Shown piece by piece: positions 6,335-7,826 of a stretch of DNA of 7,826 nucleotides (the first letter of the stretch is position 1; every line of letters begins with the position of its first letter). The translations under genes were made by a program, and so were the position numbers. Under the pieces are notes generated by a model. The model searched no databases. It saw only the letters and a list, made by a program, of their open reading frames with translations, and had not been told where the DNA came from. The stretch comes from an uncultured Dysosmobacter sp. (lineage in GTDB: Bacteria > Bacillota > Clostridia > Oscillospirales > Oscillospiraceae), in assembly GCA_934504065.1 (NCBI GenBank), contig CAKSVQ010000105.1, positions 1 through 7,826 of the forward strand. Direction: 5' to 3'.

Positions 6335-6369
6335 ATCACGTGCGTGATTTCAGATAGACACAACTGAAA
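6335..6369 (+). other. Tandem hairpins between dctM and dctP
   Basis: ATCACG (6335-6340) and CGTGAT (6343-6348) are complementary around TG, in practice a 5-pair stem with a GTGC loop. TTTCAG (6348-6353) and CTGAAA (6364-6369) form a 6-pair stem with a 10-base loop ending 6 bases before the dctP ribosome binding site. There is no T-tract, so these look like RNA-stability or processing elements rather than a terminator. Raising binding-protein levels above the permeases would fit this position. Confidence 0.45.
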
Positions 6370-6375
6370 AATTTC

Positions 6376-6382
6376 AAGGAGG
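6376..6382 (+). promoter_or_regulatory. Strong ribosome binding site of dctP
   Basis: AAGGAGG is a perfect match to the anti-Shine-Dalgarno end of 16S rRNA, 7 bases before ATG 6390. It is stronger than the dctQ and dctM sites, in line with a need for more binding protein than permease. Confidence 0.8.
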
Positions 6383-6389
6383 AAAAACA

Positions 6390-7433
6390 ATGAAAAAGTT
6401 TCTTGCATTGTCCCTCGCGCTGGCTATGAGCCTGTCTCTGGCGGCCTGCGGCGGCTCCAAGGCCGACGCTCCCGCTGCCAGCGACAACAGCGGCGATTCT
6501 GCAGAGGGCACTACCTTTGAGAAGCAGACTTGGAAGTTCGCCTGCTCCGCAACCGAGAACACCTGCTGGGCCGACATGGGCCGTGACTTCGGCCAGATGG
6601 TCAGCGACGCTACTGGCGGCGCTGTCACCGTTGAGGTCTATGCTGCCGACCAGCTGACTGCAGGCAACCAGTCCGAGGGCATTCAGGCCGTTATCGACGG
6701 CACCACTGAGCTCTCCGCACACTCCAACCTGATTTACTCCGCTTTCGATCAGCGTCTGAACGTTGTCTCCTTGCCTTTCCTGTTTGATTCCTTCGACGAT
6801 GTCGATGCCAAGCTGGACGGCGATGGCGGCAAGGCTCTGGGCGAGGTCGTTGAGAGCATGGGTCTGCACCTGCTGGGCATTGGTGAGAACGGCTTCCGTC
6901 ATCCCACCAACAGTGTGCGTCCCATCGAGAGTCTGGCTGACATGAAGGGCCTGAAGCTCCGTGTCGCTGGTTCCGAGCTGCTGAACCGCGAGTATGCCCT
7001 GTGGGGCGCCAACTGGGCCAACGCTAACTGGTCCGAGGTTTACACTGGCCTGCAGACCGGTACCTATGATGGTCAGGAGAACCCCCTGCCCACCGCTGAT
7101 GGCGCTTCCATCGCTGAGGTCCAGAAGTATGTGACCTACTGGACTGGCGTGTATGACTGCATCTTCTTCACCATGAACGGCGAGCTGTATGATTCCCTGT
7201 CTCCCGAGCTGCAGGCTATCGTTGACGAGTGTGGCCAGAAGGCTGCTCAGAATCAGCGTAAGCTGGAGCGTGAGCAGGATCAGGAAGTTCTGAAGAAGTG
7301 GGCTGACGCTGGCGTGACCGTCAGCGAGCTCTCTGACGAGGCTGTTGAGGAGTTCAAGAATGCTTCCGCTCCTTGCTACACCGAGTTCGAGGATACTCTG
7401 ACTGCTGACCTGATCAACGCTTTCACGAAGTAA
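6390..7433 (+). CDS. dctP: TRAP transporter solute-binding lipoprotein (DctP family)
   Basis: A 347-residue exported lipoprotein. The signal peptide MKKFLALSLALAMSLS leads to the lipobox LAAC (17-20), so C20 is the lipidated first residue of the mature protein. A low-complexity Ala/Ser/Asp spacer (to about 44) then tethers the binding domain. The DctP fold is shown by the early WADMGRDF region, SLPFLF, LADMKGLKLRV with R191, and LQTGTYDGQENP with N231. In characterised members the arginine equivalent to R191 forms a salt bridge with the carboxylate of the ligand, and the asparagine 40 residues later lies in the same site. R170 or R177 may add a second contact. The C-terminal helices are rich in charged residues, as usual. 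The protein captures its substrate outside the membrane and hands it to DctQM. The ligand is likely a carboxylate (dicarboxylate, sugar acid, sialic acid or similar), not resolved further. Confidence 0.96.
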   Translation: MKKFLALSLALAMSLSLAACGGSKADAPAASDNSGDSAEGTTFEKQTWKFACSATENTCWADMGRDFGQMVSDATGGAVTVEVYAADQLTAGNQSEGIQAVIDGTTELSAHSNLIYSAFDQRLNVVSLPFLFDSFDDVDAKLDGDGGKALGEVVESMGLHLLGIGENGFRHPTNSVRPIESLADMKGLKLRVAGSELLNREYALWGANWANANWSEVYTGLQTGTYDGQENPLPTADGASIAEVQKYVTYWTGVYDCIFFTMNGELYDSLSPELQAIVDECGQKAAQNQRKLEREQDQEVLKKWADAGVTVSELSDEAVEEFKNASAPCYTEFEDTLTADLINAFTK

Positions 7434-7826
7434 GAAAGCATTTTCCGCATTCAATTTTCATAGTTGTGTTGACCCGAGGGCGGTTGCGTATGCAGCCGCC
7501 CTCGGCTTTTAAGTATATTTGTCTGTAAGAAAAGATTTTAATAGGGGAGTGCAAGAAGGAGGGAGAATATGGAACACGGCGAATAATGTTACCGAGAAAG
7601 AAGCCCGCCACATGGCGGAGCCGGGCGCAGACCAGCATCAGGGCGGAGTTGCCATCGGGGAATGTCCCCACCACACGGGTGCGCCGACGGATCTCACGGT
7701 TCAGCCGCTCGATCACGTTGTTTGTACGGATGCGGGTCCAATGCTCGCAGGGAAAATCGCAGTAGGTCAGCGTCTCCTCAATGCCGTCCTCGACCTTTTT
7801 GGCGGCCTCCTTCAGCTTCATGGCGC
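7423..7826 (-). CDS. IS256-family (Mutator) transposase, C-terminal part; 3' end probably truncated
   Basis: The minus strand, entering from the right edge of the window, encodes the conserved C-terminal block of IS256-family transposases: HWTRIRTNNVIERLNREI, then RRRTRVVGTFPDG and a helix ending ARLRHVAG (to base 7603). This block carries the last acidic residue of the DDE catalytic triad, probably the E of ERLN. Family members usually continue with a short tail beginning near TQWG; here the similarity stops at 7603. The frame stays open by chance through the remnant and antisense to the dctP terminator, to a stop at 7423-7425. The real transposase part is therefore 7603-7826, probably truncated at its end, with the N-terminus and first two acidic residues outside the window. 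The Met codon at 7819-7821 is internal. Transcription runs toward dctP, and the dctP terminator stem may also stop it. Confidence 0.8.
   Translation of the reverse strand, partial: AMKLKEAAKKVEDGIEETLTYCDFPCEHWTRIRTNNVIERLNREIRRRTRVVGTFPDGNSALMLVCARLRHVAGFFLGNIIRRVPYSPSFLHSPIKIFSYRQIYLKAEGGCIRNRPRVNTTMKIECGKCFLTS
7474..7510 (+). terminator. Strong intrinsic terminator after dctP
   Basis: CCGAGGGCGG (7474-7483) and CCGCCCTCGG (7496-7505) pair perfectly; a T-G wobble and TGC/GCA extend the stem to 14 pairs around a GTAT tetraloop (7488-7491). CTTTT (7506-7510) and further T-rich sequence follow. This marks the end of the TRAP operon. Confidence 0.88.
7556..7586 (+). other. Strong ribosome binding site and ATG without a gene body (possible gene remnant)
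   Basis: AAGGAGGG (7556-7563) stands 5 bases before ATG 7569. The frame reads MEHGE and stops at TAA 7584-7586, just before sequence clearly belonging to an oppositely oriented transposase. A site this good with no gene behind it suggests the start of a plus-strand gene cut off by the insertion element or a later deletion. A chance match or a very short leader peptide cannot be excluded. Confidence 0.3.
7603..7826 (-). mobile_element. Partial IS256-family insertion sequence
   Basis: Only the transposase 3' region is inside the window. No terminal inverted repeat or 8-9 base target duplication could be recognised between the end of transposase similarity (7603) and the dctP terminator (7510), which fits loss of that end of the element. 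The other end is outside the window. Confidence 0.65.

Overview
The window is ordinary metabolic DNA of a fairly GC-rich, low-TTA-codon Firmicute. Strong AGGAGG-type ribosome binding sites, a lipoprotein signal of the LSLAAC type, a lipoyl-E3 in a 2-oxo acid/acetoin dehydrogenase operon and a DctPQM TRAP system together suggest a gut Clostridia member, most likely Oscillospiraceae (Oscillibacter/Flavonifractor-like). That placement is inferred from style, not from a marker gene.

Layout. (1) Positions 1-3243, + strand: the 3' part of a thiamine-diphosphate-dependent dehydrogenase complex operon, with the C-terminus of E1-beta, a full E2 acyltransferase (234-1496) and a full E3 dihydrolipoyl dehydrogenase with its own N-terminal lipoyl domain (1513-3243). 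E2 and E3 carry near-identical lipoyl modules. The operon ends at a hairpin terminator (3285-3315) that has an alternative upstream pairing partner. (2) 3350-4072: a diverged SdpI-family (DUF1648 + SdpI) membrane protein standing alone. (3) 4073-4483: a 411-base gap with an AT-rich promoter region and a GC-rich structured leader. It contains an extended -10 promoter, a near-consensus cre/LacI-type operator on the predicted start site, and a possible attenuator. (4) 4484-7433: a complete tripartite TRAP transporter operon in the order small permease (dctQ), large permease (dctM), solute-binding lipoprotein (dctP). A hairpin pair precedes dctP and a strong terminator follows it (7474-7510). (5) 7511-7826: a strong ribosome binding site and ATG with no gene body, then the C-terminal end of an IS256-family transposase on the minus strand. 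Its usual last residues appear to be missing and its 5' part lies outside the window.

How the genes fit together. The dehydrogenase complex converts pyruvate, another 2-oxo acid or acetoin to acyl-CoA and NADH, with lipoyl arms on both E2 and E3. The TRAP system would import an organic acid using the sodium or proton gradient. Whether the imported acid feeds the complex cannot be told from the sequence. The SdpI-like gene has no visible functional link to either neighbour.

I see no convincing undescribed multi-gene system. The items most worth a second look are the regulatory region at 4169-4357, the shared lipoyl module, the orphan SdpI-like protein, and the junction at about 7570-7603 where an insertion element seems to have replaced the start of a gene.
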